A stretch of 12,628 nt of DNA, taken from contig NW_019091392.1 of the NCBI RefSeq assembly GCF_001949145.1, forward strand, positions 1,882,847 through 1,895,474, read 5' to 3'. The notes beneath the pieces were generated by a model. It ran no database searches and had not been told where the DNA came from. It saw only the letters and a program-made list of their open reading frames with translations. Every line of letters starts with the position of its first letter. Within the stretch, counting starts at the first letter, position 1. The DNA is from Acanthaster planci. Its lineage: Eukaryota; Echinodermata; Asteroidea; Valvatida; Acanthasteridae. Below, one piece after another: positions 1 through 8,293 of the stretch. The translations under genes and the position numbers were made by a program.

Positions 1-28
1 TTTTGTAACTTTTCAATTACAGTGATAG
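1..28 (+). CDS. 3' end of an upstream HYR exon (truncated by the window edge)
   Basis: The window opens inside an exon. Reading from base 1 gives F-C-N-F-S-I-T-V-I plus the first base of a split Gly codon, followed by a GTTAGT donor at 29-34. This is the last strand of an HYR domain, including its final conserved cysteine. It matches the end of exon A at 25 or fewer of 28 bases, and matches the relic at 520-547 at 25 of 28, sharing with the relic the TTT (Phe) codon where exon A has ATT (Ile). It is probably the intact parent or sibling of the duplicated exons that follow. Confidence 0.75.
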
Positions 29-393
29 GTTAGTTGGTGCATTCCTTTTTATATGAATATCGTGTCACCTTACACAGAGATAAACCATTCCAATAAGCCC
101 CGCCCATTACGCATGTGAGCACTCAGTATGTGCTCTTCTCCAATGCCCCAAGACATGTTCCGGATGTGTTCATCATACATTCGTGGAAGCATGTTTGACT
201 TTTGTGCACTCATGTTGGACAGAACTCAAGGCTGTGATTGGTCAAAAAACAATGGGGGAGGCTTAATGGATGTGTCTATTGATATATGCACGTGGACAAA
301 CACTCATTGAAATGAAGACAAAAAGTAGCATTCAAGGTCTAATATGAATCAACATATTATATTCTTGGAAATTATACAAATCAAAACAGAAGA
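29..393 (+). other. Intron sequence, nothing recognised
   Basis: This is the first part of the 839-nt interval between the upstream exon end and exon A. It is AT-rich and has a short open frame at 128-310 without HYR signatures or any recognised motif. I see no RNA gene, mobile element or splice-flanked exon here. Confidence 0.5.
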
Positions 394-547
394 GATTCCA
401 ATGGCACTGAGGTGCAGGAACAACTCAGCAATAGCATCTCCCTTGTGTGATATCTCACAAGAGGTCTTGGTCCAACAACAGTGACATGCAATGCTACCGA
501 TATGGCAGGAAATCAGGGCTTTTGTAACTTTTCAATCACAATAATAG
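394..547 (+). pseudogene. Relic of a duplicated HYR exon (5'-truncated, in-frame stop)
   Basis: Bases 466-547 are identical to 1059-1140 at the 3' end of exon A except for one base (81 of 82), and end at the same donor position, here GTAGGT. The frame gives L-G-P-T-T-V-T-C through A-G-N-Q-G-F-C-N-F and the split Gly. Upstream, 394-465 is only loosely alignable with exon A from 993 onward: both start GATTCCA in the same frame, and about 26 of 41 positions match with small gaps. An in-frame TGA lies at 448-450, and no D-x-E-x-P, Cys-Pro or Trp part is found further upstream. A full domain cannot be made, so I call it a pseudoexon. One alternative is a mini-exon from 464 (AG at 462-463), which would also be phase 1 on both sides and stop-free for 28 codons, but its acceptor is poor. 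Confidence 0.7.
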
Positions 548-867
548 GTAGGTTTATGCGAAAGTGCATGTCTGAAGGTACGAATTGGCGAAAGTTATTA
601 ACGTTTATTATCATCCCTGGTATTGTACATTGGTAATACCTAGCTACAAGAATGCCGCCATTTTGCTTTCAACAAAGGCATTTGTGCCTCAAATCCGTGG
701 TTCCGCATTTATTGATATAATTAAATGGAATTATATGAACGTGTGTTACGTCTGAAGTTTTTGAAGCATCGCCCTTTTCTTAGTTCTGAAGAGATTCATA
801 GGTGTAATCAAAGGATTGCTCAGATTGTCAACATTAAAGATAGTTTGACTTTTGTATGTATTCGCAG
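548..867 (+). other. Intron between the exon relic and exon A
   Basis: No coding signature is seen. It contains GCCGCCATTTTG at 654-665 and the 9-mer TTGGCGAAA at 585-593, which recurs after exon A at 1185-1193. That suggests part of the downstream intron was copied with the exon. The interval ends in a weak pyrimidine tract and the GCAG acceptor at 864-867. Confidence 0.5.
654..666 (+). promoter_or_regulatory. YY1-like site (GCCGCCATTTTG)
   Basis: The sequence matches the reverse complement of the known YY1 consensus CAARATGGCGGC. A near-identical string, GCCGCCATTTTTTG, occurs at 6854-6867 in the intron between F and G. Function inside an intron is unproven, and chance occurrence is possible. 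Confidence 0.2.
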
Positions 868-1140
868 ATACTGAAGCGCCCAATGTCACCTGTCCTAGCA
901 GCATCCCCTCCATGACTACCGACGCGGGACTGTCAACTGCCATGGTCATTTGGTCGCCACTGCCATCAGCCACTGATAACGTGGACGTGTTTGATTCCAG
1001 CAACATCACATGCAAGGATAATTCAGGCAATGTTGTGGAATCCAATGGAACATATGCCCTTGGTCCAACAACAGTGACATGCAATGCTACCGATATGGCA
1101 GGAAATCAGGGCATTTGTAACTTTTCAATCACAATAATAG
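868..1140 (+). CDS. HYR exon A (four-cysteine type)
   Basis: The exon follows the acceptor TTCGCAG and is followed by a GTTGGT donor. It is 273 nt, the longest in the array. It begins D-T-E-A-P, followed by the first Cys-Pro (codon at 891), a Trp at 951-953 in an I-W-S-P context, T-D-N-V (from 972), then A-L-G-P-T-T-V and N-A-T-D-M-A-G-N before the final Cys. Two extra cysteines, in I-T-C-K and V-T-C-N, sit where E to J have none, so a second disulfide is likely. The extra length lies between those two cysteines. Five N-x-S/T sequons are present. Its 3' third is almost identical to the relic at 466-547, so this region has duplicated or exchanged sequence recently. The acceptor has a poor pyrimidine tract, but the reading frame and domain edges support it. 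Confidence 0.9.
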
Positions 1141-3583
1141 GTTGGTATTTCTCAATTTATTTAATTTCATATTTTTCCCGTTGGTTGGCGAAATCAGCTT
1201 GAATCAGCTTGAAACCCCTGTGAGAAAAATACATTCTCAAGTGTGAAAACATCATGTCCGTCGTTACAGCAAATTACTCTCCCCAAAATCCTTACAATAG
1301 TGTCGTCTTCTGAAGGTTTGAAATTTAACAGAAAAGATGGGTGTCTCGTTCTGTGCAGTATTCTAACAGACTTCAGGTGGACTGCAGCTGCTGTCAGAAA
1401 TGTATCCTACAGACAGCATGGTATCATGTTCCAGTTGGCTGCTCTCACTAGACTTTACTATTTCATTCCTCCAAGTTATAATCAATTTTATATTGGTAAA
1501 AACAGCAGAAATTCTAGTGTCTGGTTAGAAGACGTTGGTGTCAGCACTTCCCTTACTTCCACTTTTTCAACTCAGAGGTCGTCCTCCCACTTTTGGCAGG
1601 TCCTCTAATGGCTGATGCCTGATGATTTAACAGGCTCCCCTACTTTGAAAATCATTCTTGAATTATTGTCAGTGGTCCCTGCGTTTGTTGGCAGGGACTA
1701 GTCTGCAATATTACCGTGTGATATAAATTGGTCCTATCCAAGTGTGAGTGTAATATTGTTTTTCTATGCTCAATCATGTAATCCTTTTGTACCAGTGAAA
1801 CTTCAGTTCTCAAAACAGAGGTATTACAATCGTAGCTTTAAACATTTGTCCAAAAAATCCCAAGAAATGGCAATTTATTGACACGGGTTGCAAGCTTCAC
1901 CGTGACAAAGATTCTGCTACTATTGTTTATCAAATTTGTACAGATGAAACACTGATCAATTGACTCCATGGCATGTACCAATTAGTTGCACATAAAAATA
2001 ACTGTTTCAGATTTTCTCAACAATCGGTACGGTATCACCGCTGTTTCCAAAGCTTATACGGTTGTGCGTATAAGCCATCTTTTGATGGACTGGATGACTA
2101 AAATGTTTAGAAAAGGCGAGGGTTTTGACTCAAAAATACATAAAATAAGAGAAGGGACACGGTGGTCGAATCGAACATATTGACCTGTCCTGTTGTGTGA
2201 GCGGCCCTCCAAAAAGGTAGGGGGTATTTTTTTTTATTTCTTACACTTTGTGATCAGTTTCAAGGTGATTTTTATGAGCCTCAAACTGATAGGAAATAAG
2301 TTTTCCCGAGGAAATCCCAGTGTCATGCATGGTGAAGAATGGTCCTTTAGCTCATGCACCGTTGAGTGTGTATTGACAAACCTACACTTGTTTTCGCTCT
2401 GTGTAATACAAATCGGACATTCTACGGCATGACCACACGCTGTAGCAGTGGACACTTGCAGATTGTTGCGCTACAGCTATTGTATATTCCACGAAGTCAG
2501 AAGTAAACAACAAATTATTTATTATACACTCTATCAGAACAGTAGGCTTGACCATGATTAAAGTGAACGAGATGCTTGTAAACATTGCCTTTATTGGCTA
2601 TTTGTGGATAAATACATAACTCTCTAGATAAATAATATGCGCAGTTACAACATATAGTTTTACTGATATCTTTTCATAGTTTCAGAGGGGAATAGAAACG
2701 GAGCCCAGTTATCAAACAAAATATTTCTGAAATGTTTGGTAATTTAGATTTTTTCTTGGTATTATGTGTTGTAATCTATGATTGCACTCTATGATTGATG
2801 CTGTTCTGTTTGAAACAATTTCTTTCGGAAGTTATCAGTTACTTTAATAGAGGGTATACTTAGGTCATTGCGTATATTCCTTGAGCTGCGGTCTAGAATC
2901 GCGTATGGCCAAATGGGCCAATAAACAGCAGAGTTCGCCCCCTTCGGCTACAAAACGTAAATTATTCTAGTACGTGTTTTTTCCTCTGTGTGAGATTTGT
3001 CATTATGAAGATACATGATTTGAAAAGGTCATACAGTGGAACTTGATCTTTAACATGACTTGGTGCTTGAGTTTATTGAAACTTACTTTAATTAATCATG
3101 TAGCTCAAATTTCGCGCCTGTCATACCAATATTTTTCTGTTTCGAAATCCCTTGCATCAGAAGAACTCTTATGATTGATCTTCTGCAAAAGTAACTACCC
3201 CAAATGTAAATATTTAAAAAAAAATCATATATTTTTGAGGCCCTCCTTAACTGGGTCATTACTAATGAATTATGTATTTTGTTTGACCTGGCTGCAAAAG
3301 TGGAACATGCGCACAACCGTTTTTCACTTTTTACAAGTGCTGAAACATCAGTGGGTATATTGTTGACAAAAGGTGAAAAATTTGCTCAGGATCTTGGGAA
3401 TAACAATATCCGCAACGAAGCCTCCAAGTCATAATGGCAAGTCTACCGAAAATTGTTACATTGCTGTTTTAATTATGTAGTGCTCACTTGACTTCAGTAG
3501 CCCACATTATCAAGCTTATTTGCCACACCATGCTAATTGAGCCTTGATCTAGTACATGTATATGCTATTTTCCTACTTCATAG
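1141..3583 (+). other. Long intron A-B (2443 nt), no gene recognised
   Basis: This is by far the longest interval in the array. Open stretches exist at 1243-1608 (121 codons) and 1986-2183, but neither has splice-supported edges, similarity to HYR, or a family I recognise. A 10-bp tandem duplication sits at 1192-1211. A TACATGTA palindrome lies near the 3' end at about 3553-3560. The middle may hold decayed mobile DNA, but I see no terminal repeats, tRNA-like boxes or tail that would prove it. Confidence 0.5.
1192..1211 (+). repeat. 10-bp tandem duplication (AATCAGCTTG x2)
   Basis: AATCAGCTTG occurs twice head to tail in the intron just after exon A. It looks like a small replication-slippage duplication. 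No function is evident. Confidence 0.7.
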
Positions 3584-3832
3584 ATACCGAGGCTCCTGTT
3601 ATTGAGTTTTGCCCACAAAATGTAGTGAATGAGACAACTGAGGCAACATTCAGCTCGACATGGACTCCACCAAATGCAACTGACAACAGTGATCCCGCCG
3701 AAAATATAACAATATTAGCATCACATAACCCGGGTGATAACTTCACTGCGGGTACAATTACTGAAGTCAAATATATATTCATTGATACCTCAAACAATTC
3801 TGCCGTGTGCATCTTCAATGTGACAGTCAATG
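3584..3832 (+). CDS. HYR exon B
   Basis: The acceptor is TACTTCATAG and the donor is a strong GTGAGT. The 83 codons run from D-T-E-A-P through F-C-P-Q-N-V, S-T-W-T-P-P, A-T-D-N, H-N-P-G-D-N-F and V-C-I-F-N-V-T-V. Two cysteines fit one disulfide. The usual A-G-N turn is replaced by D-T-S-N-N-S, and the G-N-T-T-V strand by T-I-T-E-V. Six N-x-S/T sequons make it the most heavily glycosylatable domain here. The open frame continues from 3556 to a TAA inside the donor region (3838-3840), so the splice sites, not the frame, set the edges. Confidence 0.92.
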
Positions 3833-4101
3833 GTGAGTAAAGGTTTCCTTTTTTACAATTCAATCGTTGATTTTAAGATATGTTGTGGCTATATTTTAAG
3901 CTTTAGATATACATGTACCTTTTTACCAGCGACAATTGGATGTGTGTAAAGCTACTACCCCCCACAAAGCTTTTTCTTTCCATTCAAACAGACATTAAAT
4001 TTTTCCTCTCTAGTTCTTCAGTTTTCAGTGTTATTATGACAACACATTTGAATTGAACGTCAGGGCTTACAGTTTGTCTCCTTGTCTTTTGGGGTTGGCA
4101 G

Positions 4102-4356
4102 ACATCGGTGATCCTGTGTTTCTCACTTGCCCGGACAGACTGGTGTTTACACTTGCACAAGGACAAGATAGAATTCTTGTCAACTTTGCCATACCAATTG
4201 TTGAGGATAATTCTGGTGAGGTAATTGTCCCTGTCTCTGATCCACAACTGATGCTTCCTACCGACTTTTCTTATGGTGAGACGTCTATCTGCTACAATGC
4301 AACGGATTCTTCAGGAAATCGTGCAGTGCCCTGCGTCTTCACAGTGGTTGTTCATG
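4102..4356 (+). CDS. HYR exon C (divergent)
   Basis: The acceptor is GGTTGGCAG after a pyrimidine-rich stretch, and the donor is GTAGGT. The 85 codons begin D-I-G-D-P, so the Glu of the usual D-x-E-x-P is lost. Cys-Pro follows (L-T-C-P-D). The conserved Trp is replaced by Phe (V-N-F-A-I-P), and E-D-N-S-G stands in the usual D-N-x-G position. There is no PGD. Later come C-Y-N-A-T-D-S-S-G-N and P-C-V-F-T-V-V-V. It has three cysteines, an odd number that leaves one without an obvious partner inside the domain. Only one sequon is present. The domain end and both splice phases agree with its neighbours, so I regard it as a real but divergent repeat. Confidence 0.85.
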
Positions 4357-5185
4357 GTAGGTCAATACAAGTTGATGTTGTACATTGTGCTGCAGATAAC
4401 GCGTGCTTTATTTTTTTACAAAATCAAATATCTCTGAAAATAAGGATGAAATGCTTATTCTCCCTACTGACGAAAGTCCCGCAATTTTACGTTCTTTTAC
4501 GCATTGCAAAATTTGAAATGGATTGAGAATTAGATATTTAATCATCACTTAAAATATTCAATAATAGACTGCTCGGTTTTGAGACAAAATTCTGCCCAAC
4601 CATCTAATCAGCATACGGTGTCTAGTCAAATTGCAAGTTTGAGGTATTTCTTATGGAATAACTTTCAAGAGGGACGACGTGTCTAAAAGTTCCCTATTTT
4701 GACCCAATTGTTATTTAGTATATGCGACGGATGTTAAAATGTATGGAAAAAATGGACGAACATCTCAAACCTCAATAAGCTTGTTCATTGCAAATATCGT
4801 GGTATAAAATTCAACTACCTTCACAGTTTCTGTATGTGTCAGACAAGAAGGGTCCATGTACTCTGATTTTATACAGATACCAGGGGTGTTAACGGCACAT
4901 TAATTGTATGTAATTTTGCATCATGTTCATTGGAGGATGGGGGCATAACAGAGGCAACGCCCTGGCATTTTCGGATAGATGATGAAAAGAAGTTGTTTTA
5001 ATAGTTTTAATAATTCATTCCTAGCGTTTATCATTACCCTTCCAAATAGTCCTCAGAGGTTACTAAAAAGAAAGGTCACATTTCCTCCCCCCCAAAAAAA
5101 AAATTGTTGCTCTCTCCCAGAAAAAAAATACATCAGATCAACATTCGACTGCGTATCTTTGTGTTTTGGTATGTTTGTCTTCCAG
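4357..5185 (+). other. Intron C-D (829 nt), nothing recognised
   Basis: AT-rich sequence with short C and A homopolymer runs near 5089-5103. The open frames that overlap exon D from 4979 onward are shadows or read-through from the intron. I see no mobile element or RNA gene. Confidence 0.5.
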
Positions 5186-5434
5186 ATGAAGAAGATCCCA
5201 AATTCACTGTCTGCCCTCAGTCCCCTGTAAGCCCCATCACCACGGACCCTAACAGCAACACGGCCAACTATAGTTGGGTGGCCCCTAAGGCGACAGATAA
5301 TGTGGCAGTCATGTCAGTGGACTCCTCCCACACAAGTCCAGCTGCACTTCCAATCAGGAATAATACCATCACTTACACAGCTACCGACCCTGCTGGAAAT
5401 ACTGGAATTTGTGAATTCTACGTTACTATCATTG
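5186..5434 (+). CDS. HYR exon D
   Basis: The acceptor is TTGTCTTCCAG and the donor is GTCAGT. The 83 codons start D-E-E-D-P, then V-C-P-Q-S-P, Y-S-W-V-A-P, A-T-D-N-V-A-V, D-S-S-H-T-S, N-N-T-I-T-Y-T-A-T-D-P-A-G-N and I-C-E-F-Y-V-T-I-I-G. The closing I-I-G is shared with exon A. The PGD motif of later domains is replaced by S-P-A-A. It has two cysteines and two sequons. It looks closer to a standard HYR domain than C does. Confidence 0.92.
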
Positions 5435-5870
5435 GTCAGTGCAAAAGTCGAAACCCTAAGCTCGAATTAGCTTGATTATGGCATCAAGGCCTCAATATTG
5501 GTACATTTCTGTAGATAAAAGTGGGGGTGATAATAAACATAGGTGATATTTGCTAGCTCTCCTCACCATTCCTGAGATGTAATAACGATTAAAAACAAAG
5601 TACAAATAAACCACTGTTTTTCATTTTACGGTTGCATTGACTGAAGTTAAGCATGGTACATGCGGTTTTCTGAGAGCATGTGGCAGAACATTTCAAAAGC
5701 TTAATTTGAGTCAGATGAAGCTAAGCCCTTAGCCACTTGCTTGCTTAATCATTAACGTTTGGACAGTAGTTACGGCTTGTAATGTGCATAATTTATATCT
5801 TTTCGAGGATAAATGTCATAAAAAAAAACTTGACAAAAAATGGAAATCTTGGTTTTTTTAATTTTCAAAG
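5435..5870 (+). other. Intron D-E (436 nt), nothing recognised
   Basis: AT-rich sequence with an A-run at 5820-5828 and a T-rich acceptor tract ending TTTTCAAAG. No other feature was seen. Confidence 0.5.
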
Positions 5871-6113
5871 ACGTGGAACCCCCCACTGTGTCCCGTTGTC
5901 CAGCTGATATCATCAATTCAACTGACCCTGGCTTGAGTAACGCCACAGTGTACTGGCAAGAGCCTACATTCAGGGACAATGATGGATTGTCTTTTAACAC
6001 AAGTACACATAGCCCAGGGGACCCTTTTGGAGTAGGAAACACCACCGTCACATACAATGTCACCGACATATCTGGTAATGTAGCACACTGCTCATTCCTG
6101 GTAACTATTGAAG
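5871..6113 (+). CDS. HYR exon E (WQEP subfamily)
   Basis: The acceptor is AATTTTCAAAG and the donor is GTAAGC. The 81 codons open D-V-E-P-P, then R-C-P-A-D-I-I-N-S-T-D, Y-W-Q-E-P, R-D-N, S-P-G-D, G-N-T-T-V-T-Y and S-G-N-V-A-H-C-S-F, ending T-I-E-G. The segment C-P-A-D-I-I-N-S-T-D is identical to that of G, although F lies between them. The D-N-V-G turn is changed to D-N-D-G. Five sequons are present, including one created by the conserved N-S-T. It has two cysteines. This is the first member in the window of the closely related group E, G, H, I, J. Confidence 0.94.
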
Positions 6114-6498
6114 GTAAGCCTAACATTTCACAATATTTAGTTCATATACACTTCATCACACGTATACCTGGTCATACCATCATTTGCAAGCATTCAATTT
6201 GTCTCCCATGCTTTCAGCTGTTCATGACACTCCTATAACTGAACAGAAGCATCCATTCTTTGGCCCAGTTAATTCAAGAGATGCACCTGGGGGGAAGCCT
6301 TAAGAGCTAAAAGGTCATGTCCAGGAGGTTGATTTTTAAGTTTTGCTTTTTAACAGCAGACCCAATGTGAACAAACGTACCAACAACACCCATTCTAGAT
6401 GGAGCTAATGAAATTCTTGATTCATGTCAGAACCTCTTGCCAATTATAGCAATCAAGTTTAGTGATCTTGAAGATCAGTTTCATCTTGCTTTTTTCAG
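6114..6498 (+). other. Intron E-F (385 nt), nothing recognised
   Basis: No coding or mobile signature is seen. The intron ends with a good pyrimidine tract, CTTGCTTTTTTCAG. Confidence 0.5.
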
Positions 6499-6741
6499 AC
6501 AATGAGGTGCCAACATTTGTAAATTGTACCGAAGTGATCCGTACTGGAACAGCTCCTGGCAAAGCCACCAAAAAGGTCACTTGGGCCACACTGGATTACA
6601 GGGACAATGTTGGTATTGATAACATAGTCAGCAGCCACAACTCGGGTGACACTTTTGGCCTGGGGAACGTCACTGTGACCATCTCAGTCAGTGATGAAGC
6701 ACAGAACACCGCCAACTGCTCGTTTGTTGTCACTGTCATTG
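6499..6741 (+). CDS. HYR exon F (mosaic-looking)
   Basis: The acceptor is a strong CTTTTTTCAG and the donor is GTGAGT. The 81 codons open D-N-E-V-P. The first cysteine is in N-C-T-E-V, so the Pro after Cys is lost, although this creates an N-C-T sequon. The region up to the Trp (V-T-W-A-T) resembles no neighbour. From D-N-V-G onward it resembles the E/G/H/I/J group: S-H-N-S-G-D-T-F, G-N-V-T-V, S-V-S-D and A-N-C-S-F-V-V-T-V. At DNA level AACTGCTCGTTT, which encodes the last Cys, is shared with H and J. It ends V-I-G like A and D. Three sequons are present. Confidence 0.92.
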
Positions 6742-6853
6742 GTGAGTTGACTTGAAGCTAAATGTTAAATTCCATGTCAAAAGTTACTTTGAGAAGACTA
6801 TTAATCGATGTCATTAAATATAACAAGTTAACCTTGATGCCCTTAATAAGAGA

Positions 6854-6867
6854 GCCGCCATTTTTTG
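6854..6867 (+). promoter_or_regulatory. Second YY1-like site
   Basis: GCCGCCATTTTTTG begins with the same ten bases, GCCGCCATTT, as the site at 654. It lies in the intron after F. The site has no supporting promoter context. Confidence 0.15.
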
Positions 6868-7749
6868 TTCTTTTGTAGCTTTACCAAAATCTTGAAACTC
6901 AGACTCACAGCTGCTAATTTTGCAAACCTTGCCCCCATCTTTGACCTCAACTGTGCATTTAGCACCAGTTTCATTTCAAAGCTTTGAGTACATGTACTTA
7001 GCAACCCCAAGGCAATAAATTATAACCAATTTATTTTCAGCTGTAACAGCTGCAGTGAGATGAAGATATTGGGAATAAAGTGAATGAGATTGATTTGAGT
7101 TGGAGGGTTGTGCTGATTATTGCAATATTTAAATAATTGATTTTTTCTTGAATATAACTGGGAACATTTATATTGAAATTGGATGTTGAGGGCTAAAGCC
7201 AATGAACTAATAAAAACAAAACTTGTTGTTTTGTCGAAAAATTACATTCTAAAATACACTAAAAATGACTGGAGCAAAGGTAGTTGCATGTATTTTCCCA
7301 ACAAAATGCCACCTTTTTCCGTTCAATTTTCCGTTTTGGTACAATCGAATAATTAAATGTTTGACCGAATTGAGGGTTGATGGACTCGGCATCAGTGAGT
7401 CCATAAACAGAGGGAGGGTTCTGAATTATGGTGGCATCCTATGCACCGACAAGATCAGAAGGAGTGTATTAGTTTAAGACGATAAAACATGACTAGCTAC
7501 AAATAGAAGCACTTGTTGATTGTACTCTGTACTGATGGTCGAGTAGTACTGTTAATCGCTTCTACACTGGTAGAAATTGATACGGCGTTTTGAACGTGTA
7601 ATTCAAAATCATCACTGTGTAATGACCATGTTGCGTTCACAGCATGTCAGGGTTTAAAATAGAAGAAACTCTCAAAACTTAGTTCGTTAGGACATTTCAG
7701 CTGCAAATTATGACCTATTCCTCGAGACATGCAGAAACATGGGAAGTAT

Positions 7750-7937
7750 GTACAGTCAAACCTCGTTAATAAAAGGGTCCTTTGAACTTGGCAAATTACT
7801 TTGTTTTAACAGGAACCTTGTAGTATGAGGAATGAAAACAGTGAACAAAACAAAGGATTAGGACCCCAACAGTTCCTAGTTATTTACAGAATCTTGTATT
7901 AACAGTGTTCTTATTAACGAGGCTCGACTTCACACTG
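7750..7937. mobile_element. MITE-like element with CAGT-type terminal inverted repeats
   Basis: The left end 7750-7772 and the reverse complement of the right end 7911-7933 match at about 19 of 23 bases, including a perfect CCTCGTTAATAA. The left end carries CAGTC at 7753 directly after TA (7751-7752), and the right end reaches ACTG at 7937. Short elements with CAGT termini and a CCTCGTTA-like repeat resemble non-autonomous Tigger/pogo-group DNA transposons, which insert at TA. The element is about 190 bp with no coding capacity. An internal pair, CTTTGTTTT and AAAACAAAG, can also fold back. A TA duplication on the right side is not visible, so the outer boundary is uncertain by several bases. 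Confidence 0.55.
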
Positions 7938-8050
7938 TTGCCCCGTAATTTTTAGGTTTGGTTTGGATATTCCATGTGTTCCTAGAAACGTACGTGTAAA
8001 TCTTACATTTTTTCATTCTGTTTATTGTGTCTGTGCATTGGTCTCTGCAG

Positions 8051-8293
8051 ATGATGAACCTCCAAGTTTTAAAGCCTGTCCTGCTGATATCATCAACAGT
8101 ACCGACGCTGGACTGAATTCATCTGTTGTCTACTGGCAAGAGCCAACGATCACAGACAATGTTGGGGTGGTTGCTAACTATAGCTCCCACAGCCCAGGCG
8201 ATGTCTTTCCTGTTGGGAACACCACAGTAATCTACATTGCCAGTGACAGTGCTGGTAACACCAACAACTGCTTATTTAGTGTCAGTGTGGAAG
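8051..8293 (+). CDS. HYR exon G (WQEP subfamily)
   Basis: The acceptor is GTCTCTGCAG and the donor is GTGAGG. The 81 codons open D-D-E-P-P, then A-C-P-A-D-I-I-N-S-T-D-A-G-L, V-V-Y-W-Q-E-P, T-D-N-V-G-V-V, S-S-H-S-P-G-D-V-F, G-N-T-T-V-I-Y, S-A-G-N and N-N-C-L-F, ending V-S-V-E-G. The first 16 exon bases are identical to those of exon H. By eye about 54 of 81 residues match H. Four sequons are present; the N-C-S sequon seen in F, H, I and J is lost because Ser is replaced by Leu. The frame is open from 7963, but the acceptor and domain boundary fix the start. Confidence 0.95.

Larger units (their letters stand above)
6742..8050 (+). other. Intron F-G (1309 nt) with one MITE-like element
   Basis: The intron holds the inverted-repeat element at 7750-7937, a YY1-like string at 6854-6867, a TACATGTA palindrome near 6989-6997 and a small hairpin at 7380-7404 (an 8-bp perfect stem with a 9-nt loop). 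The rest is AT-rich and unremarkable. An open stretch at 7265-7477 has no recognisable product. Confidence 0.55.

Noticed and set aside
746-1084. Antisense open frame opposite exon A; similar minus-strand frames lie opposite B, E, I, J and L (for example 3573-3863, 5770-6126, 9875-10153, 10918-11160, 12277-12546)
   Set aside because: They mirror the coding exons, run past splice sites into introns, and show no domain. The codon composition of the sense exons explains them.
1243-1608. 121-codon + strand open stretch in the A-B intron, containing a W-L-E-D-V-G string that faintly recalls HYR
   Set aside because: It has no Cys-Pro or D-x-E-x-P, and no acceptor or donor in phase. The resemblance is a few residues only.
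2234-2455. Minus-strand open stretch with C-P-I-C, suggestive of a RING finger
   Set aside because: The remaining Cys/His spacing does not fit a RING or other zinc finger, and there is no supporting gene structure.
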